Shown in pieces: positions 33,865 through 44,750 of a DNA stretch of 64,000 bases. The DNA is from Stenopsyche tienmushanensis. Lineage: Eukaryota > Arthropoda > Insecta > Trichoptera > Stenopsychidae. Location of the stretch: contig WACJ01000450.1 in the NCBI GenBank assembly GCA_008973525.1, positions 50,731 through 114,730 on the forward strand, in the 5' to 3' direction. The notes under the pieces were generated by a model that was not told the origin of the DNA, did not search any database, and saw only the letters and a list, made by a program, of their open reading frames with translations. Each line of letters opens with the position of its first letter. Positions within the stretch are counted from its first letter, which is position 1. The translations under genes were made by a program, and so were the position numbers.

Positions 33865-36398
33865 TAAACGATTTTTTTGGGGTAAAATGATCAAGAAAAT
33901 GGTAAAAAATATGAAAGTTTAACTTAAAAGTCTACTATTTTTTTATTTTATATATAATTTATACATTATAAAATAATGTCAAAGATTTAAAACGATAAGA
34001 TTATTTTATCACCATTAAAAAAATCATGAAAAACGACTCAAATGCGCACGAACTTTTGGACTGACCCGATAATATTAATGAAAATTCGTAACTGCATCGT
34101 AATATTAATACTTCATTAATATATTTACTTTTTTTAAAAACGGAATGATTTACTCTGAATCGGAATATTTGATTTAAAAGGAATTGCATTTATAGTATGT
34201 AACTATGAATTCACTTATGATGTTTGAATATAAAACGAAATACAACTGGTTAAATTTACATATAATCTACATTAACTTCAGTTTGTATAGGGCTAGAATC
34301 TTACGTTTAAATCATATTAAGTGTTGATTTAATTATTTCTCGTAGATGGTTGAGCATCATGATTATATTTTGCAATGTGAACTTGTTTTGTCAAAGCTTT
34401 CGATTTCATTGTGTTGATTTGATCTTTAAAAAAATGTTTGCCTTGATGACGCAATTAAATTACGGAGCTTACTCAAATAGAGGAAGTGTAGTTTCGGATC
34501 TCTCGAATGAAGTGGTTTAACAAACAACTTGTGATTGTTATTAAAATTTAGCAATTTTCCAATGAGAACATATCTCTTACACTTTTTGAAAAAAATATGT
34601 GTTATTGCGTACATTATAACAGTCTCTAGAGCACTTCATGTTGCTTTAAGTTACACTTTATTGATACAACAAAAATAAATAGATAGTTATGGACATTTGC
34701 ATTCGTATCTCAAAGTCCGGGCACGGAGTGCGGACTAAATCTTTTAATTTTGCATACGATCTTAACGAAGGCTAAAATCATACGTTTTGTAAACATTTCA
34801 AGATCGACTTCAAAGCTAGCTCTCATATGAATCGAGCACGCTCATATTTATGCAAATAAATACTACCGTTTATTCTGAAACGGCATTCTGCCCGCTAGAC
34901 TAGAGATTACCACTAAAGGATAAAGCTTTAAGATTTTCTTAAGTTTTGAGAGGCCTTTAGATTAAATTTGCGCGCAGAAAGTACACACTAGACTGTATAA
35001 ATTGTCATTCAAAGCTAAAAATGATCAGTCTCATTTGTTGCAATAGTCGATGTTTATCATTTGTAATGATCTAGAAATGACCATTAAGAGGAAAATCTTA
35101 CATATTTGGTCAGGGCTATTAATTTTGTTGAACGTAAAATTTATTATTACAATCGCGAGCAAGCCTTCAAGGAATAGATTTTATGCATTTGAAACACTCG
35201 CACATAAATTATTGTCTTAAGCTGAAGCATTTTGATTAATAATTAAAGTACGTCTTTTAACAGGCAATGGTTCAAGCTGAATACACCGATAGTGAATGCA
35301 ATTTTGATGACTGATTACAAAAGCAATAAAATATGTTCAAAGGTATTCTCACGTTCACAGTAAGTTTGTTAATAAATACAAGCAATATAAGTCAAAAATC
35401 AATTACCACAAATCTTCTTTGGTAATTTCACTTAAATTACAAATCTCAAATTATTCTAAATGCGTGAAGAAAATTACCCTTAGATAATAGACGCTATCAA
35501 ATAACTATCGTAATCTCAGTATGGGATGCATTTAAGATTAGTCGATATGAAAGCAATGGGTAAAAATAATGCATATTTAATATTCATTCATGGATAAAAA
35601 CTGCAATTCTATGAAAAACTTTAAAGTCGCATAAAATCTGATCATTTTTGGTAATCCATCTGTTTATTGAATCAGATAGTTGTGAGCTTTTTACTTACAA
35701 TTTTACATAAAACACCTCTTAGTTATATTGATGACGAGTATAGATTGATAAATTTTAATAATCTAAACTATTTTAATAGCAAATAGCAAATATTTTCAAT
35801 GGTTCATCTTAACAAAAACCTATTTTAAATTTACTTTGTATTTTATAATCAATTACACTGTGTAATATTTGGACCCATTGACCATGAACATGTTATTGAA
35901 ATATGTTACTTAAAAAAATAATGCCTACGGCTCAAGCTTCTAGTATTGTGTATTATTTACCGTATGAAAATAAGAATTTAAAATTTAAAACATTGTGGTC
36001 CCAAATATTTTCCATAAAATTGATAGTTTATCCGGATTCATCCCTCAGTTGATGTAATATTTCAAGGATAAATGCACATTTTGTGGCGGTTTTTCTTTGC
36101 TTTTTATATTAAGTTGAGTTTAGGGTATGGTAATTTGTATACAAAGTTTTGGTAAGTATTTTTTGCAGTTGAATTTATCACTTTATAATGATCTTTATGC
36201 TTCTGAAAAAGCAATTACTGAGACAATAAATAAAGTCAGGCTTATGAGTCAATCAATTGATGATATTTTATCGAAATAATGATATTTTTGTCACAGAATT
36301 ACCGAAATTAATACGAAAAATTCTGAATTCCTAAGAATTGTATTATATTTAGATGGCCTTAAAACCTACCGTTATTATTGTATCATAAACATATACAG
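33865..36398. other. AT-rich intron stretch, nothing recognised
   Basis: No termini, coding similarity or duplication of other parts of the window was seen. Two 62-codon minus-strand frames are low-complexity and are not called. Confidence 0.45.
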
Positions 36399-37130
36399 TA
36401 GGGTGGTCCTTATTTTTCGACTTTTAAAAAATTGGGCGGTCACCCCGTCATATGATTTTCAGTCCCAAATAAAAGAATAGAATAGAATAAAAAGTTACTG
36501 AATCTTTTATCATTTACTTGGGAGGAATTCCTGAAAAAATATATAAAATACTGGTTTTAAGCGCCCGTCGGATATTCAGCACCAAGAAACGATTTAAAAT
36601 CATTAAAAGATCTGGTATCCGTTTGAAAATATAAACCAAATAATGTCCAAAATTGCCATGGGAAAAAATACTGGGCCATTATTATGGTACTTGTTGGATG
36701 AGTTGGTGTCTTTTGCATTTTTTGACGATGAAATTTCAGTTAAAGATAAGCAAAATAAGGTAGATGCACTAAGAATCAAAGGTGTAGAAGATGTCGAAAA
36801 AGTCACAGAAAAAAGCATAGAAGACTTTGTGACTAGCAACTCTACTATTTTTCCAGATACTATGTATCTCATCACAGTTTTTAAATAAAGATGTTGATAA
36901 TTGGTAGGATGACTGTGACTTTAAGCTGCAAATAAAATGATACATTTTAGTATTGAAAAGTATCCTTATTTGTAACCTAAACATTAATTTTACATGTATT
37001 TTTTTATATTGATAAATACAAGTTAGTGTTAAAATAGTGTTTTAGTTCGTTTAATGAAAATTCGAACCTTGGTAGCGACCCCTAAATATTATTTAAAAAA
37101 TTGAAAAAAATCACTTAATAGGTTTTTTAG
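36399..37130 (+). mobile_element. Unclassified transposon-like segment with short ORF
   Basis: The left edge CAGTAGGGTGGTCCTTATTT resembles terminal repeats (TAGGGTGGTCC...) known from arthropod DNA transposons. A loosely similar ACCCTAAA stretch in opposite orientation occurs near 37130. Between them lies the 82-codon ORF at 36643-36888. The right border and target duplication are not established. A separate mariner-type end (CAGGGTGTGTCATTTTCC on the minus strand) occurs at about 37404. Confidence 0.35.
36643..36888 (+). CDS. Hypothetical 81-residue protein in transposon-like segment
   Basis: The open frame starts MSKIAMGKNTGPLLWYLLDE and contains ELVSFAFFDDEISVKDKQNK, followed by an acidic stretch and EDFVTSNSTIFPDTMYLI. 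The 'LxxELVxxAFFDxxVsxxxK' arrangement recalls a short C-terminal segment that I have seen in repeated, transposon-associated arthropod proteins, but I cannot name the family. The composition looks protein-like (amphipathic, few stops). The strand opposite is also open, so the case is not secure. No intron borders or upstream coding sequence in frame could be linked to it. Confidence 0.35.
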   Translation: MSKIAMGKNTGPLLWYLLDELVSFAFFDDEISVKDKQNKVDALRIKGVEDVEKVTEKSIEDFVTSNSTIFPDTMYLITVFK

Positions 37131-38584
37131 GGTGGAAAAAATATTTTGACCCAAATAAAGAATGATATACATATTATATGATGTACAATTATTTCCATTC
37201 ATGATTATAAAATTTCCATATTTATTTAGCTCAAGAGAGATGCTAATCTTGAATGATGGTTCTTTAAAAATATTATGAAAATATATTGTAATATATCTGT
37301 TGTTGATTGGATGGAATTACGAATTCCCTTTGTTGATAGATGGCAATGAAACCTTTAATGTTTTTTCATTAGGCACTGTCTTTTATATGGAAAATGACAC
37401 ACCCTGTATATTGAAAGGGTTTAAACCATAGCCTCTCAACACTCAGTGTGGAATTCCATACTTGGGCTTCGTTCGTTGCTAATGCAAAATTATTCCGCTT
37501 TGACAAAATTTATTTCTGATAGAGAATTATGGGCGGTGCGTGCGGGGAGGCTCTTTTGCTAAATAAATGTCAACTCTGCATAACGTTTTATTGAGGACAT
37601 CACTATTTATTATGAGCAAAACAATTATTGACGCAACCATTATTTATGAGTACCGGCTGCTTATTAAAAACATTAACCTGCGAGCTGATGAGATAATAAA
37701 GTGCACATTGGTTCATGACTGATATTTTACATGGGCACGTGAAAATGGTGCATAATCTTTGACGTCGAAGATTCGATCTGGGAGCACGTTACATGCTAAA
37801 TTATAGCATGGCAAGACAATTTGGATCATAAGTAATAACCGAGTAAATTTATATTTATGCTAATTACGCCGGTACATAATTATTTCGGAATATGTTGAAT
37901 TAGCCGCTCTATTTTTGTACACGATTTTCGGATACGTTTTTACGATTTTGACCTCTGAAGGCTGTTGATGATTTTTTAATAACAGAGAGACGCTCTTATT
38001 CCATCACGATTTTTTGCATCAGGCCGATATTTGGATTTATTAGAACGATTCAGTGATGAAAGTCCGTGCTCTTCTTGGGTTGTTCCTATGATTAATTGTT
38101 GCTGTACAAACAAGAGAAAATGAAAATAATTTATTTAGCATGAACGTTTTTATTAAGAAATTACAGCCATGAAATATTGCTTAGGAGTCTAATTGAATTT
38201 TGGGATTTTGTTCTTGTGAGATGCACGATTTCACAAAAAAAAACCGATGATAATTAAAACACTTGATGTGTGTTGATATTCTGGATGCATTATCGTGACG
38301 GCCGTTTCGCTATATATGGGCATCGTCGGATCATTGATGAAACGCCCGACACTGAAGATTCTTTAGATGTTTTATGAAACAGCGACGTATTTGCTAATCA
38401 AAGATAGCATTCAAATAATTGGCATGCAGTTAACAAATTTATATATATATTAAATCATTTAAAATTCTTAATAATGGCACAAAAGTTACATTGGATCAAT
38501 TTTAAAATTTGGTTCTTTTATAAATACAAGGTTTATAATGGACTGTATGAAAAGTTGATATACTTAAATCAAGTTCCAGCACTA
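37131..38584. other. Intron sequence with one mariner-type terminus
   Basis: At 37370-37405 the minus strand reads CAGGGTGTGTCATTTTCCAT next to TA, which looks like a single mariner/Tc1 end. The partner end and coding sequence are missing. From 37440 to 38300 the sequence is unique and somewhat less AT-rich, with several AATTA cores. Confidence 0.35.
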
Positions 38585-39640
38585 CAAAGGGGAAAGCAAA
38601 ATAGGCGCCCGTTGTAGGCGCAATTATGTTTGGGGCGCAAAACGCAGAATACCGTGGTTTTTATTTTACTTAACCATTCTAATTTACACGAATTAACACT
38701 GATTGACTTTATCCATTTTTATAATTTATACTAAGTTCAGAGACGCAACAAGGGTATGAAGCGCCCATAGCAAATATCTAACTTCCACTCCCCTTCACTC
38801 CGTATAATGTATGTTTTAAATAACATAAAAAGATGGAAAATGTCGCAAAAAGACCTAAAAGAGGAAGGAGTGGCCACAAGACTTGTATGTCCAATCGGTC
38901 CGCTTTTCGAACCGCGGATATGACGAATGAGCGCCTCGCGATTGGATGTAATACTTGAATACGTCTACATACCAATTATAAACAATTATTACGAAACGAA
39001 TTTGTTCGAAGAAGATTGATCCTGACTATAGGGCCTTGACTAAGTTGTCTAATCTCTCTTTTCTTTGTTATCGCTTAAACATTGAGCCAATCCAGCCGTT
39101 ATAAGTCCACAATAAAATAAAGAATTCTTCGGTCGACTTCGTTTTGTAATGAGAGTTCGTAATTGTTCTATAGACATGTTCAAGTATGGCGTCATATGAG
39201 CGGTCTAAAAAGCGGACCGATTGGGCACACAAATCTTGCGGCTACTCCGTTCTCTTTTAGCGCCCCTCACCGGTTCCTTCTGAAGTTGATGCAAAATTTG
39301 ACCTTATTGCTGTGAAGCATTGCCAAGCACTCGGTTGAAACAATGCTGTTTTGGTTCCATTGTGAGCAAACGCGGTATTCATTTTGCGCACAGCTTTATC
39401 ATGTCTAATTTTTTTAGTTAATAGGCGATATCCAGCATTTTTTGTAAGGCTTTTTTTTGATCATCCAATCACATTTTGTGGACTTTCTTCACCATTTCTG
39501 GGGTGGTTATCTCATTTGGTCGACCATTGCGCTGTTCGTCTTGGCAGCTCGTATGGCCTAATTTAAACTCTGCCATCCAACATCTTAATCAATTTTGTAC
39601 ATGTTTATGAATTCACTAAGAAGATTAGCTATTGATGAAG
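38585..39640 (-). pseudogene. mariner transposase N-terminal relic (copy with wider flanks)
   Basis: The minus strand from 39560 to 39290 reads, across frames, GRPNEITTPEMVKKVHK, LDDQKK and MIKLCAK*IPRLLTMEPKQ. These correspond to the linker between the two helix-turn-helix motifs and the 'MRKLCARWVPRLLT' block of mariner transposases. The conserved Trp codon of that block is a stop here. The left part (38585-38700) shares GCAAAA.AGGC..CCG and GCAGAATACCG...GGTTTTTATTTTACTT with the 54987 copy. Positions 38830-38950 and 39150-39260 are inverted repeats of each other around a CGGTCCGCTTTT palindrome. Confidence 0.65.
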
Positions 39641-41410
39641 AAATAAATAACGTGTCGATCAAATGCATAGTGATAGATTTAGCTTGAATATATGATATGA
39701 TATAAGAGCCTTACAGCTCAGGTTATAGAGTGAGAATCTGGATAACAGAGGATCGGTTATGCAGTCCATATAAAATGATTTTTTTTTTTAGGTTAATAAT
39801 GAAAATATACGTATGAAATTTAAAATAAATACCCCATTCATTAAGATTTAGTGTAATTATTATCTGTCGCGTGCTGCCTTTGTTCGACAAACCCACTGTC
39901 CAGTACTGTGCAGTGCCACCTCGGGCGATACGAATAAATTTGCATCGATTTGAAATCACAATATTTTATATTGCATAGATATGGGAGTGCAACCATCTTG
40001 CACGGTGTTTATCTTGGACCTGTATTGTTCTTCGTACCTTATCTTTATTTTTATTTTTTCTGGATGCGACTAACTGGTATCCTGCGCCTTGGTCCTTTAT
40101 ATACATGCGTATCTTTACGCCACATCTCAAGTCCAGCAGATGGTTGACGTTCGATCAAAGTGCGCATCTCAACAGCGGCACAAGGAAGCAGTCGAATTCA
40201 ACAAAAGCAAACAATAATGACATTTTTATCATTAAAGCTCTAAGGAACTGGCATCAAGGCTGCAATTCTGCATAATATTGATCGAGTCAATTGTATATTA
40301 ACGACGCTAATATTGTACTTAATTACGAGATTTTTCGACAATATTTACCGGATAAACAGAAGTACGAGTGTTTTATTGCGTCGATAATGAAGACGAACAA
40401 ATATGCTGAAGTTCTTGTGGTCTTCCCGGAAGGGGGTGAAGTGCTAATTGTTACATTGACAAATATTGGTCGAGAGCCGAGTGACTTGGCCAAGAGCATG
40501 ACTTTCGCGCCTGCCTGTCTTTATTTGCATAATTGAAGTCTTCATTCCTTGCCAACAATGACACTGTTAAACACCGTCATAAATCACCCGCTGTTTGTTA
40601 AGGAGAAGCAGAAAGTTCGCAAGCTACTGTGGAACGTTATATATTAACACCTTATTTATTATGTGACACTCAATTCAATATGTGCAAATAAATGGCGCAT
40701 ACACATTGCCATTTTATATGTCCTCATGTGCTCATTAAAGAATGCTGCAACGATGTAAATATATGAGATTTGAAAAATCTCGTTTGTTACTCATAACTTA
40801 CATATATGTGCGCTTGCAGATTGAATACAAATGGGATATGCAAGTGTTAAAATATTTATGCATCGGAGGGGAAAAAATCAAAATCAAATCCGTGACCCAC
40901 ATTTTCCGTTATAAATAATGGTGGATCTATCTATGGATAATAAATCTGTGATGAATATACAATCATTCAAAAAAATGTGCATCCAGTTCATGGTTATGTA
41001 TTGATGAATATGATTGAGTCAAAATATCGACCATCATCAAATAATGCTGATACTGCATCTTTAATAAATGGCAATTTTTTTTAAACTTTATCTATGGTTT
41101 CAGTCAAATATAATGAGTTTTTTTTATAAATACTGTTATGTGCTGACTGTCACAATAAAAATGGTGTTAATCATGTCTTCAAGTTGAAGATTGAAATTTA
41201 ATTTTGTAATAATTGGGTGTAAAAAATATTTTCATGCTTGTTTTAATGGAAAAAACGTTAAAAATTACAGATATTAATCGTAATGAGTTTTGAAAATTTC
41301 ATAAGATTGGCATAAGATTAAGCACTGAGTGGTGAATTTTTAATTTGGATGACTAGATATTTTTATTTTGAATAAAACATATTTGGGGTAAATGTGCATA
41401 TTGATTTATA
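39641..41410. other. Intron sequence, nothing firm
   Basis: Around 39713-39770 the plus strand (GGTTATAGAGTGAGAATCTG then AGGATCGGTTATGCAGTCC) faintly resembles a tRNA-derived SINE head. No fold was verified. Short frames at 39950-40540 show no domains. Confidence 0.35.
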
Positions 41411-41640
41411 GTAGGGTTTCCCAAGCTTTTACTGCAATGGAAAACTTCAACAATCCCTGGGAGTCTGCAAAACTATTGCCGAAAGTCCGAAAAAATATAA
41501 GTCTCAAGAACGTCCTGAAAAAGTAAGTATCAAGAACGACTTAAAATGTTGGGATGTGTTAAAGGATTGGGATGAAGTCAAAAAAAAATATATTCAAGCG
41601 GAGGTCCGCGGATTACATAAGTTTAAGAACTACTGTTGTA
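41411..41640. repeat. Possible single hAT-like terminus
   Basis: GTAGGGTTTCCCAAGCTTTT at 41411 looks like a hAT end (compare CAGTGTTTCCCAGC nearby). A short local duplication of TAAGT(C/A)TCAAGAACG follows. No second end is visible before the complete hAT element at 41649 begins. Confidence 0.3.
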
Positions 41641-41648
41641 GTATATAG

Positions 41649-42406
41649 CAGTGTTTCTTAACTTTTTTACACATGTGGACTGGCAAAAAATATGGACTAA
41701 CAAATATACATATAACAGTCTGATACATTAAAATTTAACAAAAATAATGGATTTTTTTAACAAAATGCAAAACCTGCCATTGCATCTTTGCTAATATATT
41801 GGATATTCTTGGCGGCAGTGCGATTTTTTCGATTTTATTGATGACATGGATGAAAATGCCTTTTCACATGAATAGGTTGTTGAAAATGACATTAATAAAT
41901 TTAAAGATTTACAGCTTAAATATGGATATTCATCTTCAACTGATATCCAAAACTTGGGGCAATGTTAATGTTTTGTGTCAGAATCCTAATTTTCGGGATA
42001 ATAGTGTTTAAATTTTTAGTACCAATGCCTTCAAGTGCTGACTTATTACATTTAAAATACTTTTCCTGTCGATGTCAACAACAATTAAAAAGTCTTGCAA
42101 AATCCTCATGTACGTGACAATCCCAAAGAAACATTTTTTTTAAAATATATTTCTCATTTTAAAAATATTTATACAAAACCCCTGGAGTTTATTCATCCAT
42201 TCCTCGTCTAAAAAATTTTCTAACAGGGTCGAGTTTCTCTCTCTCATAAAATATTTTGCTTCTTCCCTTAATTCAAAGAGACGTGAAAGAATCTCTCGAT
42301 AGCCACCTTACTTTTGCACGGAGAAGATGTTATGATTTAATATTTTTGTATGGCGAATTTCTTGAAATCCGGCACCGGCCCACTGACCACCGGTTGTGGA
42401 ACACTG
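41649..42406 (-). mobile_element. hAT element, deleted, with 8-bp target duplication (7/8)
   Basis: The ends are CAGTGTTTCTTAAC and, reversed, CAGTGTTCCACAACC. Flanks are GTATATAG (41641-41648) and ATATATAG (42407-42414), an 8-bp target duplication with one difference. It is 758 bp long and shares its right part, including AAAACCCCTGGAG and TTCATCCATTCCTC, with the hAT at 22726. It retains different transposase pieces from that copy. Confidence 0.82.
41800..42330 (-). pseudogene. hAT transposase relic with C-terminal dimerisation motif
   Basis: On the minus strand, two frames carry recognisable pieces. Near 42330-42150: an LSRLFELREEAKYFM stretch, then DEEWMNKLQGFC and INIFK, matching the region before and in the 'WVAKLAYLADIF..LQG' block, with the part between NKL and QGFC deleted. 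Near 41965-41800: FWISVEDEYPYLSCKSL and LLMSFSTTYSCEKAFSSM, the hAT C-terminal dimerisation region ('LLxFSTTYLCExGFS'). Catalytic centre and BED finger are missing. The plus-strand ORF over the same place is a shadow. Confidence 0.75.
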
Positions 42407-42414
42407 ATATATAG

Positions 42415-42994
42415 AACATGGTCAAAAACATGAATTATTTATATTTTAAAACTAAACACATAAAATAGAAAAAAAAAACTTAATGACTTTGATGATTTTG
42501 GGTCTTCGACCTGCAAATCTTCTTGATATCAGACACAATATTAGAAAGTTCAATTATTATATTTGGTGTGGCATTGAACCTATTCTTGGACTTTGGATTT
42601 GTTGCAGTACAATTGTGTTTCATATAAATATGTAATAGTATAAGGAATTAAAAAAAATAAAGCCTTGTTTTGACAAACTGAACTATTTTTCTGATAAATT
42701 CGCCCAAAAAGTATTTAAGGGCTAATTTTAAGTTAGCCCTTATTAGAGTCATTAGGTCTTATTAGGTTGAAATTCCTGTGCTTAACAAGGAATCCATGGA
42801 TATTTTTTGAAAAATATTTCAACTCTGTAAAAACGAATATAGTTTTATCCAAAAGTAATTTTTACGCACATTTTGGCAATTTATATCTTCAAAATACATA
42901 GACCTAATGCCGCGCGGAAAATTAACGAAGCGTTTTGATGTGGTTTTAATTAATTTTTAATCATTGTGAAATAGGTAATTTTCCCGCAAACTTA
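42415..42994. other. AT-rich intron sequence, nothing recognised
   Basis: No repeats or coding similarity detected between the hAT element and the next family A copy. Confidence 0.45.
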
Positions 42995-43868
42995 CAAAGA
43001 AGTGATGATGTGTTCCATGGATTTTAAAAACCGCATTACTTTGAAACAGCTATATAAAATATATCAAAAATCGCATAAAAAATTAATTAAACAGTAAAAT
43101 TTTTGGTAACATTTAAAGGACATTTTGAATAATTAGTAAAATTTTAAGGATGTTTGACATCTGGTATCTCAAATGTCAGACATCCACTAGAGAAATACTT
43201 ATTATTTTAATTATAAACTATCATCCCTGTATGATAATTTTTGTTGCGATTTTCGATATGACTCAAAATCACTCTCTTCTTCGGAAGAAATAATATGAAT
43301 GTCATCATTGTTCTGTGTAGATTTTCTCTGTCTAACAATATAATTCATCATTTGTAAAGATGTCACTATAGTCCCTAACTAAAAAACATTCCCTAACATT
43401 TGGCCTTATTTTGTCACAGTTTTATTTTTTTTTAAATAGTTAAAAAATAAATTTTGTCATCTATCTGGTAGGAATAATAGCGAGTTATATAGAAAAGATT
43501 CTTACCCAGTTTGAAGTAAATTAATTAATCAAAACTTGAGATATGATGTCAACCGTGTAGAAAAAAGTAATTTCGAGAAAAACTCATTAAAATATTTCAT
43601 TGTAGGACCGATCAAGTTGCCGCATCACTAAAATAGATATAACTCCGCAAATAGTTGGAATTTTAGAAATTCTTTTGTAGAATCTAGCAGATGTAATATG
43701 ATTTACACAGTCCCAAATTATATATTTTTTCCAGATTTCGGTTACTATTGATGATTTATTTCCTATTTTATTCAAAATATTTCGACACTCTTTATGAAAT
43801 GCTTTAAAAAAACACCGCATAACATTGAAATCGCACAAAAAGAAGTCACACAAAAAGAGGTTTGAGTG
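42995..43868 (+). mobile_element. TA-inserting element, family A, left end missing
   Basis: It begins within the left subterminal zone (GTGTTCCATGGATTTTAAAA and CCGCATTACTTTGAAACAGC). It runs through the long shared body and ends AGAGGTTTGAGTG next to TA (43869-43870). At 43205-43345 it carries, on the minus strand, a sequence homologous to the SSEEETDFESY coding-like stretch of the 47045 copy. The outer left inverted repeat is lost. Confidence 0.6.
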
Positions 43869-44576
43869 TATTGTCATTTCTAAATGACAGTTACAAGGTC
43901 TTTAATGGGACTTGCCATAAGGTAATTTATATCCACGTATTAAAGATATATTTTGTGGCATTGCTCAAGTTTTGGAATCCGTGATTCGCTTTGTTCTTCC
44001 ATGAAATGATATCTCTATTTTGGGAGAAGAATAACGGTTAGAGGAGCATCGAAAGCGCTGCCTGCAGCCGCATTATGGGGAACGCTGTTAATTAAGACCA
44101 TAATGCTGTCAGTGTACGTTGGCCACTTGCAACTCCGCAAGAGTCAAATGTTACATCCACCGTTCGCAGAAATGTTTCATTCTGTCTCCTTACTTATTTA
44201 TGCGGCTGGCACCGAAGATATGATCTGCCAGTTGGACACCTTACATGGCTTCGTCCTCAACCATCCACTCTGAGGGAACGGCATCGATTCTCATGCGAGC
44301 TGAATATTATTTACGAGTCGATGGTATCCAGGTTTGTGTGCCGATAAACGTAAATTAGAGCCGAGCCGATTCAATGGGGAAATAAATAATCTCATATGAA
44401 TGCGGCTCTTGAAGGACGGCTGATCAATTAGGAGTATTTAGGAGCAGTGGCGTAATCTCGATACCAGTAGTCGAGAGCTATTGTATTCAGCACGATTTTC
44501 GCCATATATAAATCGAGGCTTGCGACATTGTGATGAGAGAATATTTAGAACTTGTAGTTTAATTGAAGAACGGTAC
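43869..44576. other. Less AT-rich block flanking the PAS-A exon
   Basis: Positions 44020-44460 are unique, comparatively GC-rich, and lie just downstream of the second PAS-A exon in transcription order. They show no open frame with a recognisable domain. This is a candidate regulatory block by position and composition only. Confidence 0.35.
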
Positions 44577-44750
44577 CTTTTGGTCGCCGAACCGCATCTG
44601 TCTTCTGGCGTTTCTGGATACGTTCATTCTGCAGAGAAACATTCTATCTTCAGCGTCGGCGGGCGTTCTGCAGAGTTCTGCTTGAACTCCTTGATGATCT
44701 TGTTTGTCGATAATATCGTATACGCTATCCCCATGAATCAGAAGGTCTTC
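44577..44750 (-). CDS. dys: dysfusion exon: rest of PAS-A domain
   Basis: Internal exon of 174 nt (58 codons, phase 0/0). The minus strand encodes EDLLIHGDSVYDIIDKQDH and continues to end in RRQMRFGDQK. This is the second half of PAS-A; the YDIIDKQDH stretch directly after EYLGHSM of the previous exon is diagnostic of Dysfusion/NPAS4-type proteins. The acceptor is CTTTTACAG at 44751-44759. The donor GT is at 44576-44575 in the context AAAAG|GTACCG, which is weak beyond the GT. It is nevertheless supported because the frame stays open into the 24847 exon and reads DQK-VVLVKGHF across the junction. If the donor is not used, translation stops five codons later. The large downstream intron (19.7 kb) is filled with transposon remnants. 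Confidence 0.9.
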
